Of a stretch of 64,000 nucleotides of DNA, positions 48,664 to 58,673 are shown piece by piece. The DNA is from Paraburkholderia sp. BL25I1N1. Its GTDB lineage: Bacteria; Pseudomonadota; Gammaproteobacteria; Burkholderiales; Burkholderiaceae. The stretch spans positions 248,001 through 312,000 of the forward strand of contig NZ_PVZB01000004.1 of the NCBI RefSeq assembly GCF_003002025.1. Reading direction: 5' to 3'. Position 1 is the first letter of the stretch; every line of letters starts with the position of its first letter. The notes beneath the pieces are model-generated. The model was not told the origin of the DNA. It saw only the letters and a list, made by a program, of their open reading frames with translations, and searched no databases. A program made the translations under genes and the position numbers.

Positions 48664-48737
48664 GCGCGTTCGCGCGTGCCTTGAGCGGGTTTGCATGCGG
48701 CTTTGGAAAAAAGTCGCATGCGATTGCTCAAAGGGTA

Positions 48738-48766
48738 TTTACAAAGCGCAAATTGGCCTCTAGAAT
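48738..48766 (+). promoter_or_regulatory. Sigma-70 promoter of tRNA-Ala
   Basis: TTTACA, 17-base spacer, TAGAAT; 19 bases before the mature tRNA. Confidence 0.75.
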
Positions 48767-48785
48767 CTCGTTTCTGTTCTGCAAG

Positions 48786-48861
<76 letters not shown>

Positions 48862-48912
48862 TCAGAGCAGAGTGAAGTTGTTCCGAAGTGTGGAACCTGT
48901 AGCAAAAAAGAC

Positions 48913-48941
48913 TTCACAAACAGCGGTAACGTAGTTAGAAT
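48913..48941 (+). promoter_or_regulatory. Promoter of the tRNA-Glu/Asp cluster
   Basis: TTCACA, 17-base spacer, TAGAAT, 75 bases before tRNA-Glu. The spacer contains CAGCGGTAACGTAGT, which recurs almost unchanged before the last tRNA-Asp. Confidence 0.65.
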
Positions 48942-49016
48942 ATCGGTCTTTGTTGCTGGCAAAACAGAAGTTAGCGTGAGTTAGCAGCAAGATAAAGACA
49001 AATCTGAAAAGATTAT

Positions 49017-49092
49017 GTCCCCTTCGTCTAGAGGCCTAGGACATCACCCTTTCACGGTGAGTACAGGGGTTCGAATCCCCTAGGGGACGCCA
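49017..49092 (+). tRNA. tRNA-Glu (anticodon UUC), copy 1
   Basis: 76 bases, GTCCCCT/AGGGGAC acceptor, encoded CCA. Anticodon TTC at 49051-49053 in loop CTTTCAC between TCACC and GGTGA. Identical to copy 2. Confidence 0.97.
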
Positions 49093-49189
49093 AACATCAG
49101 CGTCGCTTTAGTGTTCGATTTATTCGAGTAGTAAGCGGCACAGCTTGCAGAGAGAAAACCAACGCTCGCAAGTCATTGATAGGCAAACT

Positions 49190-49266
49190 GGAGCGGTAGT
49201 TCAGTTGGTTAGAATACCGGCCTGTCACGCCGGGGGTCGCGGGTTCGAGTCCCGTCCGCTCCGCCA
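49190..49266 (+). tRNA. tRNA-Asp (anticodon GUC), copy 1
   Basis: 77 bases, GGAGCGG/CCGCTCC acceptor, encoded CCA. Anticodon GTC at 49224-49226 between CCGGC and GCCGG. Identical to copy 2. Confidence 0.97.
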
Positions 49267-49269
49267 GAC

Positions 49270-49304
49270 AAAGCCCGTTCATACGAACTTGAACGGGCTT
49301 TTTC
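49270..49304 (+). terminator. Terminator between the two tRNA pairs
   Basis: AAAGCCCGTTC and GAACGGGCTTTTTC around a 10-base loop, directly after tRNA-Asp copy 1. Confidence 0.8.
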
Positions 49305-49327
49305 ATTAAAGGTGTAAGCAGTACGTT

Positions 49328-49403
49328 GTCCCCTTCGTCTAGAGGCCTAGGACATCACCCTTTCACGGTGAGTACAGGGGTTCGAATCCCCTAGGGGACG
49401 CCA
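49328..49403 (+). tRNA. tRNA-Glu (anticodon UUC), copy 2
   Basis: Same 76-base sequence as copy 1, anticodon TTC at 49362-49364. It starts only 24 bases after a terminator, so it needs read-through or a cryptic promoter. Confidence 0.97.
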
Positions 49404-49496
49404 GCAAATCGGCGTCGTTCGGTTGGAAGTTTGAACGGTGCAGCGGTAACGCAGTGGTGAATGAGCCAGTCTCATGAGCCGCGGCGCAAGAAATCT

Positions 49497-49573
49497 GGAG
49501 CGGTAGTTCAGTTGGTTAGAATACCGGCCTGTCACGCCGGGGGTCGCGGGTTCGAGTCCCGTCCGCTCCGCCA
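49497..49573 (+). tRNA. tRNA-Asp (anticodon GUC), copy 2
   Basis: Same 77-base sequence as copy 1, anticodon GTC at 49531-49533, encoded CCA. Confidence 0.97.
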
Positions 49574-49581
49574 GATTTGAG

Positions 49582-49613
49582 AAAGCCCACTTCGAAAGAA
49601 GTGGGCTTTTTTT
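49582..49613 (+). terminator. Terminator at the end of the tRNA cluster
   Basis: AAAGCCCACTTC, loop GAAA, GAAGTGGGCTTTTTTT: GNRA-type tetraloop and T7. Confidence 0.9.
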
Positions 49614-49715
49614 ATTCCACTGTCCGGCGCGCCTGGGTATGCTCGGGACAAACAGCCATTGCCAGCGCGCGTGGCCTGTTTTACCGTTGACCCGACTCTC
49701 CCTTGTCGCCCCGCC

Positions 49716-50180
49716 ATGTTCGATCCCACCGAAGCTCCGTTACCGTTTCATCTGCGCAAAGCCAGCATGGACGATTTCGAGTTCGCCGAGGCGCTGACAC
49801 GCAACAACATGGGCGGCTACTACCATCGCCATCATCTCGTCTGGCGTGGCGATCTGTTTCTCGGCAGCTGGCGCGAGTCGGAGAATTTCATTCTCGAAAT
49901 GGACGGCACGCCGATCGGCGTGTTGCGCATCACCCAAGAGGGCGATTCGCTGCATATCCGCGACGTGCAGATTGCCGAAGGCCATCGCCGGCTCGGCGCC
50001 GGCACTTATCTGCTCGATGTCTCGCATCAATGGGCGCGCGAGCGCGGCCTGCGCGAGTTGCAATTGCGTGTGTTCGTCGACAACCCTGCGGCCCGCCTCT
50101 ATCAGCGCAAAGGCTACAAGCTGGCCGGGCCGCGTCTTGCCCAACTGGGTGCGATTCGCCATCTGGCGCGACGGGTTTGA
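49716..50180 (+). CDS. GNAT-family N-acetyltransferase
   Basis: A 154-residue acetyltransferase. The acetyl-CoA site is visible as IRDVQIAEGHRRLGAGTYLL (V-x-x-x-x-R-x-x-G-x-G/A), followed by the strand LRELQLRVFVDNPAARLYQR and KGYKLAG, typical of the GNAT fold. The N-terminal part has NNMGGYYHRHHLVWRGDLFL, unusually aromatic and His-rich. The substrate is unknown. The ATG at 49716 was preferred to an upstream one (49659), because the extra residues are unrelated to the fold. It stands between the tRNA cluster and a convergent AraC-type regulator. Confidence 0.85.
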   Translation: MFDPTEAPLPFHLRKASMDDFEFAEALTRNNMGGYYHRHHLVWRGDLFLGSWRESENFILEMDGTPIGVLRITQEGDSLHIRDVQIAEGHRRLGAGTYLLDVSHQWARERGLRELQLRVFVDNPAARLYQRKGYKLAGPRLAQLGAIRHLARRV

Positions 50181-50216
50181 GGCGTGGCGTGTGACGCCGC
50201 GGTTTTACACACTCAC

Positions 50217-51116
50217 TCAACGCTGCGCATCGCTCTCTGCATCCGCGCGATCCCGCGCCGTCTCGTCGTCCACGTCTGTCTCGCCGTGCTCGCTATGCGC
50301 CACCCGATGTTCCGAGCCACGCTCGATAAACGCGCGCGGACTTTCTCCGAAGGCACGGCGGAACATCGCAGAGAACGCGCTCTGGCTTTGATAGCCGAGT
50401 TCCAACGCGACATGCGAAAGCGGCCGCCCCTGGCTCAATAGCGGGATCGCGCGCGCCAGAATCGCCTGCTGGCGCCACTGCGAAAAACTCACGCCCAGCT
50501 CCTGACGAAACAGCCGCGCAATGGTGCGCGTGCTCGCGCCCACGCTGGACGCCCATTGTTCGAGCGACTCGCCATGCGTCGGGTCGGCAATCACCGCTTC
50601 GCACAGCGCGCGCAGACGCTTTTCGTTAGGCATCGGCACGGAGAGCGGCAGCGGCTCCGAGCGAGTCAGTTCGTCGAGTGCGAGGGCGCCCAGCAACCGC
50701 TCGCGCGTCGCCGAGATGCCGGGCGTGTCGAGCGCGGCAATCACTTCGCGCAGCAGATCCGAGACTTCGACGACGCGTGGCGTATCGAGACCGGCCGGCA
50801 CCGTGCTTTCGGTGATGTAGAGCGTGCGCAGGAACGCGTCCTCGACGGCGACCACTTCGTGCGTCACGTGCGGCGGCACCCAGATTGCCCGCGAGGGTGG
50901 CACCATCCACGTCGTGCCGGTCGTCGCGACCCGCAGCACGCCGCGCGACGCATAGGCCACCTGCGCCCAAGCATGCGTGTGACGTGCGATGCGCCAGCCC
51001 GAGGGCATCTGCCGCGAACGCACACGGATCGGATGCGTTTCGTTCGGCTGGAACTCGGGCGGAATGTCGGCGAAGCGTACGAGGCTCGACAGGTTTGAGT
51101 CGGCGGACGAAGTCAT
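50217..51116 (-). CDS. AraC-family transcriptional regulator with cupin sensor
   Basis: A 299-residue regulator. The N-terminal cupin region (about 20-110) has PSGWRIARHTHAWAQVAYAS and the metal/ligand-like turn PSRAIWVPPHVTHEVVAVED. The C-terminal double helix-turn-helix (about 195-285) reads LEQWASSVGASTRTIARLFR, then LSHVALELGYQSQSAFSAMF with FRRAFGESPRAF, diagnostic for AraC. Overall organisation resembles the NimR/YeaM-type group. The last 25 residues are an acidic, disordered tail. It is divergent from rraA over 174 bases; in related systems this type controls an adjacent exporter, but none is seen here. Confidence 0.9.
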   Translation of the reverse strand: MTSSADSNLSSLVRFADIPPEFQPNETHPIRVRSRQMPSGWRIARHTHAWAQVAYASRGVLRVATTGTTWMVPPSRAIWVPPHVTHEVVAVEDAFLRTLYITESTVPAGLDTPRVVEVSDLLREVIAALDTPGISATRERLLGALALDELTRSEPLPLSVPMPNEKRLRALCEAVIADPTHGESLEQWASSVGASTRTIARLFRQELGVSFSQWRQQAILARAIPLLSQGRPLSHVALELGYQSQSAFSAMFRRAFGESPRAFIERGSEHRVAHSEHGETDVDDETARDRADAESDAQR

Positions 51117-51290
51117 GGTGAAGATCGATCCCGATAACGGAACGCGGGCAGCGCGCTCTCCAGGTACGCCGAAAACGCCGCAAGGCAAACCCCCGTGCGG
51201 GCGGACAAACCGCCGCGGGCTTCTCATTGTAGGTGTTGCAAAGGACAGGGCGTTGCATAATGTCCCGATTACGGCCCCGAGGAGAACGCC

Positions 51291-51785
51291 ATGAGCTTTG
51301 CCACCGCGGACCTGTGCGACGCGCACGAGGACCAGTTGGCGCTCGGCACGTTGCGTGTGCTCGAGCCGGTCTTCCACCTGTTCAGCCGCGCCGAGTGTTT
51401 CAGCGGTGAGGCGGTGACGCTGAAGGTATTCGAGGACAACGCCCTCGTGCGGGCCACGCTAGAGGAGAAGGGCGCGGGCCGTGTGCTGGTGATCGACGGT
51501 GGCGGCAGCCTGCGTTGCGCGCTGGTCGGCGGCAACCTCGCGCAGATCGCGGAACAGAACGGCTGGGCGGGCATCGTCCTGAACGGCTGTGTGCGCGATG
51601 CGCTCGAACTCAACGAGGTGAACGTCGGCATTGCGGCTTTGACCACTTCACCGCGGCGCGGCCGGAAGCTCGGCGCCGGTGAACGCGACGTGGCGGTGCA
51701 ATTGCCCGGCGCGCTCGTGCGTCCCGGCGAATGGATCTACGTGGATATCGACGGCGTGCTCGTGGCGAGCGCGGCGCTGAACTGA
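51291..51785 (+). CDS. rraA: RraA family protein (ribonuclease E activity regulator)
   Basis: A 164-residue RraA-fold protein. Motifs visible: [40 protein letters not shown] and [20 protein letters not shown]. In aldolase members of this family a D-x20-R-D motif binds the metal and substrate; here R-D is kept but the first Asp is Gly (GGN), so aldolase activity is unlikely and the RNase E-binding role of RraA is favoured. The ATG has GAGGAGAA upstream. It is divergent from an AraC regulator and followed by a small cyclotransferase-like gene on the same strand. Confidence 0.88.
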   Translation: MSFATADLCDAHEDQLALGTLRVLEPVFHLFSRAECFSGEAVTLKVFEDNALVRATLEEKGAGRVLVIDGGGSLRCALVGGNLAQIAEQNGWAGIVLNGCVRDALELNEVNVGIAALTTSPRRGRKLGAGERDVAVQLPGALVRPGEWIYVDIDGVLVASAALN

Positions 51786-51872
51786 ACCAGCCGGGACTCG
51801 AGCTCGAACAGAGCCGGAAACAGAACTGGAAACAGAACCCTCCCAAACCTGATTCAAGGAGAGCAAACGACG

Positions 51873-52274
51873 ATGCAGACCGTCTTTGTATACGGCACAT
51901 TGCGCGCCGGTGAAGTGAACGACATCCGCCACGCCGCGGCGCGCAACGAGATCGCCGCGCCCAATCTGCTCGGCACGGCCACGGTGCGTGGCCACCTATT
52001 CGACTTCGGCTCGTATCCAGGCCTCGTGGTCGACGAAGCCGGCGTCGACGTGATCGGCGACGTCTACGAGATCGAAGACGAACTGGTCGCCGTGCTCGAC
52101 GAAATCGAGGCGGTCTATCCAGGCGTCGAAGACCGTTTCCTTGCGCGCGAGGTGATGGTGAAAGTCGACGGCAACGTCGTCAACTGCCGCTTTTATCCGG
52201 TTGCGCCGAACGTGGTGAAGGGCTTGCCCGAAATCAAATCGGGCGACTGGATCGAGCACCGCAGCACGCGCTGA
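51873..52274 (+). CDS. Gamma-glutamylcyclotransferase-like protein (GGCT/YtfP fold)
   Basis: A 133-residue protein of the GGCT-like fold. The substrate loop is MQTVFVYGTLRAGEVN at the start, and the catalytic-type acid lies in VAVLDEIEAVYPG. GGCT enzymes cyclise the gamma-glutamyl group of dipeptides or break down glutathione; small bacterial members such as YtfP have no firmly assigned substrate. The ATG has AAGGAGAGC at ideal spacing. It follows rraA by 87 bases and may share its transcript. Confidence 0.85.
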   Translation: MQTVFVYGTLRAGEVNDIRHAAARNEIAAPNLLGTATVRGHLFDFGSYPGLVVDEAGVDVIGDVYEIEDELVAVLDEIEAVYPGVEDRFLAREVMVKVDGNVVNCRFYPVAPNVVKGLPEIKSGDWIEHRSTR

Positions 52275-52296
52275 CCAGGCGGCGTTACGGGCGCAT

Positions 52297-52335
52297 AAAA
52301 AAAACGGCCCGGCAGGCATACGCCTGTCGGGCCGT
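52297..52335 (-). terminator. Terminator of aceB
   Basis: ACGGCCCGGCAGGC and a 15-base near-complement around ATA; on the minus strand the stem is followed by T8. It sits about 150 bases past the aceB stop. Confidence 0.85.
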
Positions 52336-52484
52336 CCGGTCGGTCAGCCTTGCGACTCAAGCCACTTCACGCCGCGTGCTAAAGACGCGCGAAGGCGGGC
52401 TTGTTACTGCGTCGTCCGTTGTTAATGCATCGGAGTGCATTTGAATGACTGCGCCCGATGCATCCGCGAGGCCTGACGCCAGCC

Positions 52485-54095
52485 TCAAATTTCCTCGTAC
52501 AGCGGCAGCGTGAGGAAGTCGGTGAACTGCTCCGACGTCGACATCTCTTCGAAGATCTGCGCGGCGCGCTCATACGGCCTGGTATCGCCTCCCACGGCCT
52601 GCTTTACCTTCTCGAGTTCCTGCGCCGCCAACTCGCGCACCAGTTCCGCCGTCACCTTGCGGCCATCTTCGAGCTTGCCCTTCGGCGAGCGAATCCATTG
52701 CCACACCTGCGAGCGCGAGATTTCCGCGGTGGCGGCGTCTTCCATCAGATTGTGAATCGGCACGCAGCCATTGCCCGCGAGCCACGCGCCCAGGTAGTGA
52801 ATGCCGACGTTGATGTTGTTGCGCAGACCGCCTTCGGTGATCGGGGCTTCCGGACGGAAGTCCGTCAAGTCGGTGGCCGTGACGAGCACGTCGTCGCGTT
52901 GCTTGCCGATCTGGTTCGGCTTGTCGCCGAGCACCTTGACGAACTCTTCCATCGCGATCGGCACGAGGCCCGGATGCGCGACCCAGCCGCCGTCGTAACC
53001 GTCGCCGGCATCGCGCGCCTTGTCCGAACGCACGCCGCCCATCGCCTTTTCGTTCGCGGCCGGATCGTTTTTGATCGGAATCAGCGCACTCATGCCGCCG
53101 ATCGCCGGCGCATTGCGGCGATGGCAAGTCTTCAGCAACAGCAGCGCGTAGGCGCGCATGAACGGCGACGTCATCGTGATCTGCGAGCGGTCGGCCAGGC
53201 AGAAGTCGCGGTCGGCCTTGAACTTCTTGATCGCCGAGAAGATGTAGTCCCAACGGCCGGCGTTCAGACCCGAGCTATGTTCGCGTAGCTCATACAGGAT
53301 CTCGTCCATTTCGAAGGCGGCGACGATCGTTTCGATCAGCACCGTCGCGCGAATCGTGCCGCGCGGCACGCCAACCGCTTCCTGCGCGGCGACGAAAATG
53401 TCGTTCCACAGACGCGCCTCGAGGTGGCTCTCCATCTTCGGCAGATAGAAGTACGGGCCCGAGCCGCGCGCCACCAGTTCCTTCGCGTTGTGCACCATGA
53501 AGAGCGCGAAATCGAAGATGCCGCCCGACACGCGCTTGCCGTCCACCTTCACGTGCTTCTCGTCGAGATGCCAGCCGCGCGGACGCACGATCAGCGTGGC
53601 GACCTTGTCGTTCAGTGTGTACGACTTGCCGTTCTGTTCCAGCGAAATCGTGCGGCGCACCGCGTCCTTCAGATTGATATGGCCAGTGATCTGGTTATCC
53701 CAGCTCGGCGCATTCGAATCCTCGAAGTCGGTCATGTACGAATCCGCGCCCGAATTCAGCGCGTTGATGATCATCTTGCGCTCGACCGGACCGGTGATTT
53801 CCACGCGGCGGCATTGCAGATCCTGCGGCAGCGGCGCGATTTTCCAGTCGCCTTCACGCACGCTTTTCGTTTCGGCGAGGAAGTCGGGGCGCTCGCCGGC
53901 GTCGAGGCGCTTCGTGCGTTCCGCACGCGCCTGCAACAACTGCTGACGGCGCGGCTCGAACGTGCGATGCAGCGCGGCGACGAGTTCGAGCGCTTCGCGC
54001 GTGAGGATCGCGTCGTAGCCCGGCTTGAGGTCAGCCGTGATTTCCATGCCCTGCGGCAACTGCAACGATGAATGCGAGGACTGCGGGCTTGCCAT
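52485..54095 (-). CDS. aceB: Malate synthase A
   Basis: A 536-residue TIM-barrel enzyme condensing glyoxylate with acetyl-CoA to malate, the second glyoxylate shunt step. Diagnostic stretches: [80 protein letters not shown] and [20 protein letters not shown]. The length fits isoform A. GGAGAA precedes the ATG. Upstream lie a haloacid dehalogenase gene on the same strand and, beyond a LysR and a stress protein, aceA. Between HAD and aceB a TGCAAA direct repeat may be a regulator site. Confidence 0.97.
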   Translation of the reverse strand: MASPQSSHSSLQLPQGMEITADLKPGYDAILTREALELVAALHRTFEPRRQQLLQARAERTKRLDAGERPDFLAETKSVREGDWKIAPLPQDLQCRRVEITGPVERKMIINALNSGADSYMTDFEDSNAPSWDNQITGHINLKDAVRRTISLEQNGKSYTLNDKVATLIVRPRGWHLDEKHVKVDGKRVSGGIFDFALFMVHNAKELVARGSGPYFYLPKMESHLEARLWNDIFVAAQEAVGVPRGTIRATVLIETIVAAFEMDEILYELREHSSGLNAGRWDYIFSAIKKFKADRDFCLADRSQITMTSPFMRAYALLLLKTCHRRNAPAIGGMSALIPIKNDPAANEKAMGGVRSDKARDAGDGYDGGWVAHPGLVPIAMEEFVKVLGDKPNQIGKQRDDVLVTATDLTDFRPEAPITEGGLRNNINVGIHYLGAWLAGNGCVPIHNLMEDAATAEISRSQVWQWIRSPKGKLEDGRKVTAELVRELAAQELEKVKQAVGGDTRPYERAAQIFEEMSTSEQFTDFLTLPLYEEI

Positions 54096-54117
54096 GTTTT
54101 CTCCTTGGTCGGTCAGA

Positions 54118-54132
54118 TTGCAAAGGTGCAAA
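54118..54132 (-). promoter_or_regulatory. Candidate regulator site upstream of aceB
   Basis: TTGCAAAGGTGCAAA holds two TGCAAA units 8 bases apart, 23 bases upstream of the aceB start. It resembles TTTGCAAA-type elements described for acetate regulators of the RamB/ScfR group; the link is speculative. Confidence 0.3.
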
Positions 54133-54177
54133 TGTTGAGATGCGGTAGGTGTGCGTCGCGTTAGCCAGCAGTAACCG

Positions 54178-54993
54178 TCATGCGCCAGGGCTGTGGCGCG
54201 TGCGGCTGCCGCCGGCGCCGCTGCTGCGGCCGGGCGACGCGGGGTTCTTCAGAAAAGCGAGCAGATCGGCCATGCCTCCGCCCGCGCCATGCGGCGTGAC
54301 GCCCAGTTCTTCGGCTGGAGCGTTCTGCCGGTTGAGCCAGAAAGTGGTGAAGCCGAACCACGTCGCGCCCGCCACGTCCCACCCGTTCGACGACACGAAG
54401 ACGATCTCACGCGGCAGCGCATCGAAGGCTTGCGTGCCGAGCGCGTAAGCGGCGGGCGAGGGTTTGTAGGCGCGCACCGCGTCGACGGAGAGAACGCGGT
54501 CGAACAGGCGCGTCATGCCGGCGCTCTTCACGGCGACGTCGAGCATTTGCGGATTGCCGTTCGAGAGAATCGCGAGGCGCGGCGGCGGGGTGGGTTCACC
54601 GCCCGCGCGCGCCGCTGAGTCAGGGGAAGCTTCGCGCAACTGGCGCAGCGCGGCCACGGCATCGGGGAAAGCGGACAGGCACGCGTATTCGTCCATCAGA
54701 CGCTTCTCGGCCGTGCGGCCCAGCGTGAGCTGAAGTTTTTTTGCGGCGAAGCGCAACGCGTCGAGCGTGATGTCCCAGAACGGGCGGTAATGCGCGCCGG
54801 GTGCGTCCGCGGAATCGGCGAGCGTGCGCAACTGCGTGTATTCGATCTGTTTTTGCCGCCACAACTGCGAGAGCGCGTCGCCGCGGCCGGGGAACATCTG
54901 CTCCGCGGCGGCGATCACCGAATGCACGTCGAAAAGCGTGCCGTAGGCGTCGAAAATCACTGCTTTAGGGGAGAGTGTCGTTGTGGCCGACAT
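54178..54993 (-). CDS. Haloacid dehalogenase, type II (HAD superfamily)
   Basis: A 271-residue HAD hydrolase resembling L-2-haloacid dehalogenases. The nucleophile Asp15 lies in [20 protein letters not shown]. The cap region has [20 protein letters not shown], including the Arg expected to hold the halide. [31 protein letters not shown] and [20 protein letters not shown] supply the Ser, Lys, Tyr, Ser/Asn and Asp of the classic set. It would convert haloacids such as chloroacetate to hydroxy acids; the natural substrate is unknown. It sits between aceA and aceB and is divergent from a LysR regulator, which probably controls it. A Gly/Ser tail ends the chain. Confidence 0.87.
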   Translation of the reverse strand: MSATTTLSPKAVIFDAYGTLFDVHSVIAAAEQMFPGRGDALSQLWRQKQIEYTQLRTLADSADAPGAHYRPFWDITLDALRFAAKKLQLTLGRTAEKRLMDEYACLSAFPDAVAALRQLREASPDSAARAGGEPTPPPRLAILSNGNPQMLDVAVKSAGMTRLFDRVLSVDAVRAYKPSPAAYALGTQAFDALPREIVFVSSNGWDVAGATWFGFTTFWLNRQNAPAEELGVTPHGAGGGMADLLAFLKNPASPGRSSGAGGSRTRHSPGA

Positions 54994-55032
54994 TGCCGTG
55001 CACTCCTGTCAGAGGTCAGGACGGATTGTATT

Positions 55033-55070
55033 AGTGATGTCAGGCGCTAAAAAAGAGGCTAAACATCACT
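55033..55070. promoter_or_regulatory. Inverted repeat between HAD and LysR genes
   Basis: AGTGATGT (55033-55040) and ACATCACT (55063-55070) are perfect complements 22 bases apart, in the 151-base divergent promoter region. Position suits an autoregulatory LysR operator. Confidence 0.5.
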
Positions 55071-55144
55071 TGATCTTTTACTTTCATCCACCTAATCTGA
55101 CGCGCACCGACCACTTTCCCGCCTAGACGCGGCTCCCATCGCTC

Positions 55145-56047
55145 ATGGACCGTTTCAAGCAGATCGAGACTTTCGTGACCGTCGCGGCGAAAGGCAGCCT
55201 GTCCGCCGCGGCTTCGGCCGAAGGCGTCGCGCCGGCCATCATTGGCCGTCGCATCGACGCGCTCGAAGAGCGCCTCGGCGTCAAATTGCTGGTGCGCACC
55301 ACGCGCAAGATCACGCTGACCTTCGAAGGCTCGGCCTTTCTCGAAGATTGCCAGCGCATCATTCACGAGATGCAAAACGCCGAAGCCAGCGTGTCGGCCG
55401 GTGGCGTCAAGGCGAGCGGCCATTTGCGGCTGTCCGCGCCCGCGGGTTTCGGGCGGCGGCACGTCGCGCCGCTGGTGCCGGCCTTCACGGTCGCGCATCC
55501 GGACGTGTCGATCACGCTCGACCTGTCCGACCGCCTCGTCGATCTGGTCAACGAAGGTTTCGACTGTGCGGTGCGTCTCGGAGAGTTGCCGGATTCGTCG
55601 CTGGTGTCGCTCAAGCTCGGCGAGAACCGCCGTGTCTGCGTGGCGTCGCCGTCGTATTTGAGCCGGCGCGGCGCGCCGCACAGCCTCGCCGATCTTGCGC
55701 ATCACAACTGTCTCGCGCTCGGCGCGAGCGCCAACCAGCAGCGCGGCTGGATGTTCCAGCAGGGCGACAAGGTCGTGTCGATCAAGGTGTCCGGCACGAT
55801 GGAATGCTCGGACGGCGCGGTGCTGCACGAGTGGTGTCTCGAAGGCTACGGACTCGCCTGGCGCTCGTGGTGGGAAGTCGGCACGGACATCGCGGCCGGG
55901 CGACTCGTCAGCGTGCTCGACGAATTCGCCGCGCCGCCCATCGGCATTCACGCGGTGTTTCCGCAGCGCCGTCACTTGCCGCTGCGCGTGCGACTGTTTC
56001 TGGACTTTCTCAAGCATACGTATGGTCACCCTGACTACTGGGGTTAG
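55145..56047 (+). CDS. LysR-family transcriptional regulator
   Basis: A 300-residue LysR regulator. The winged helix-turn-helix at the N-terminus is MDRFKQIETFVTVAAKGSLS followed by AAASAEGVAPAIIGRRIDAL, then EERLGVKLLVRTTRKITLTF. The ligand-binding domain (about 90-300) contains VDLVNEGFDCAVRLGELPDS. It belongs to the large CrgA/PecT-like group. It is divergent from the haloacid dehalogenase gene, with an inverted repeat in between, the usual arrangement for a regulator and its target. The effector is unknown; a hydroxy or halo acid would be consistent with the neighbourhood. Confidence 0.93.
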   Translation: MDRFKQIETFVTVAAKGSLSAAASAEGVAPAIIGRRIDALEERLGVKLLVRTTRKITLTFEGSAFLEDCQRIIHEMQNAEASVSAGGVKASGHLRLSAPAGFGRRHVAPLVPAFTVAHPDVSITLDLSDRLVDLVNEGFDCAVRLGELPDSSLVSLKLGENRRVCVASPSYLSRRGAPHSLADLAHHNCLALGASANQQRGWMFQQGDKVVSIKVSGTMECSDGAVLHEWCLEGYGLAWRSWWEVGTDIAAGRLVSVLDEFAAPPIGIHAVFPQRRHLPLRVRLFLDFLKHTYGHPDYWG

Positions 56048-56228
56048 CTGCGCAGGCCAGGCGCGCAGCGGATGGCACGCAGCGCACAAGGGGTTTCCGA
56101 TATGCGGACAGACCCTCAACAGATTCATACGCTCAATTCCGCGACCTACAATCGATTCAAGCGGCTTGTAAGCCGAGCCTCGTTGGACGCTGATGCCGCG
56201 CTCTGCGCAGTCGGCGACGGAGGGCATC

Positions 56229-56663
56229 ATGTTCAGGCACATCCTGGTTCCGACCGACGGTTCCGACCTGTCACGCAAGGCAATCGACGGCGCCATCGAT
56301 CTCGCGCAAGCCGTCAATGCCCACGTGACCGCCTACGCGTGTCTGCCGCAATACCCGTACTCGCCGTTCTCCGACGTCGTGGTCGAACCGCCCTCCGAAT
56401 TCCTGCAGCGCAGCGAGCGCGAAGCGCGCGTGCATCTGCGCGAGGTGGAGACGGCCGCGCGCCGTGTCGGCGTCACGGTCGACAGCAGGACCAGCGTGCA
56501 TCCCGCGCCGTATCTCGGCATTATCGAAGCGGCGGAGCAGGGCGGCTGCGATGTGATCTTCATGGCCTCGCATGGCCGCCGCGGTTTGGGCAGCCTGCTG
56601 ATCGGCAGCGAAACGCAACGGGTGCTCACGCATACGAAGATTCCGGTGATCGTGTATCGCTGA
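56229..56663 (+). CDS. Universal stress protein (UspA family)
   Basis: A 144-residue cytosolic Usp-domain protein. The first strand MFRHILVPTDGSDLSRKAID and the C-terminal stretch FMASHGRRGLGSLLIGSETQ followed by THTKIPVIVYR match the ATP-binding Usp type. The helix between carries YACLPQYPYSPFSDVVVEPP. Universal stress proteins accumulate in starvation and stress; here it lies between LysR and aceA. GGAGGG precedes the ATG. An upstream extension of the frame is not credible. Confidence 0.9.
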   Translation: MFRHILVPTDGSDLSRKAIDGAIDLAQAVNAHVTAYACLPQYPYSPFSDVVVEPPSEFLQRSEREARVHLREVETAARRVGVTVDSRTSVHPAPYLGIIEAAEQGGCDVIFMASHGRRGLGSLLIGSETQRVLTHTKIPVIVYR

Positions 56664-56674
56664 AATCGCGGGCG

Positions 56675-56705
56675 AAAAAAACGCGCCGGCGGTGAGGCCG
56701 GCGCG
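56675..56705 (-). terminator. Possible terminator for aceA
   Basis: CGCGCCGGC / GCCGGCGCG around a 6-base loop; T7 follows on the minus strand. It lies over 200 bases beyond the aceA stop, so aceA would have a long 3' region. Confidence 0.65.
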
Positions 56706-56908
56706 CGCTGTGTTCGCCGCACAATCCGTTGCGCTGGCTTTCTCTCCACTGCTGCTGCGAGCTCTCCCAAGTTCCGCTGCGAGACTTCGGCCGTCGGGTG
56801 CGATTCGACTTCCGCCCCGACGGCTTGCTCCTCCCTGTGACGGCGGCTCTCTGACGGCGCCGCTTTTCGTCTATCTGCCTTGTTCCAGCGATCAGACCGC
56901 GTGCCTGC

Positions 56909-58213
<1,305 letters not shown>

Positions 58214-58673
58214 GGTGTGCTCCTTGGTTGCCTGTATGGATGGGTGACTCTTTTCTTCGTCGAAGCGGCCAGCCGGTTGAGGCGTTTCGTTCCGTGAAGT
58301 CTTGTATAAGAGTCTAGGCAAATCGGTGATCACGCAACAGCCGCCCGGATGGCCTTTTTGAATATTTATTTTTATTTAAAATCAATGAATTACGATGTGT
58401 GTTTCGCATTAAGAAACGACTTTTTCCATCTTGCAATGGGCGCTCTTGTGCCGTGCAGCACGATTTTTTACGACGCAAAAAAATTTTCCACATCGTGAAA
58501 TTTGGGGCGCGCCGACTGACGGGCGAAAAAAAACCGGCGCATGAGCACCGGTTTCTTCCGACTGACGAACGGCGAGAAGCCGTCCGGGTCTTTTTTCAAG
58601 CTGACTGCTGACAGTACCGGATGAGCGCCGCAACGGGCCGAAGCCTTGATGCAGAGTACGCCCGTCTCAGTAC
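58214..58673. other. Intergenic region upstream of aceA
   Basis: 460 bases. The part near 58355-58510 is strikingly AT-rich for this genome (GAATATTTATTTTTATTTAA, and later AAAAAAATTTTCC), a likely promoter and regulator landing zone for aceA. The rhlE terminator lies at its far end. No gene is seen. Confidence 0.5.
58526..58554 (-). terminator. Terminator of rhlE
   Basis: AAACCGGCGC, loop ATGA, GCACCGGTTT; on the minus strand T8 follows. It is 120 bases past the rhlE stop. Confidence 0.8.

Noticed and set aside
47251..48696. Minus-strand open frame of 480 codons opposite gltX
   Set aside because: Shadow of the synthetase gene; Arg/His/Val-rich sequence without homology.
49716..52274. A toxin-antitoxin or defence island around the GNAT acetyltransferase
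   Set aside because: GNAT toxins are usually paired with a small DUF1778-type antitoxin; no such gene lies next to it and the neighbours are housekeeping.
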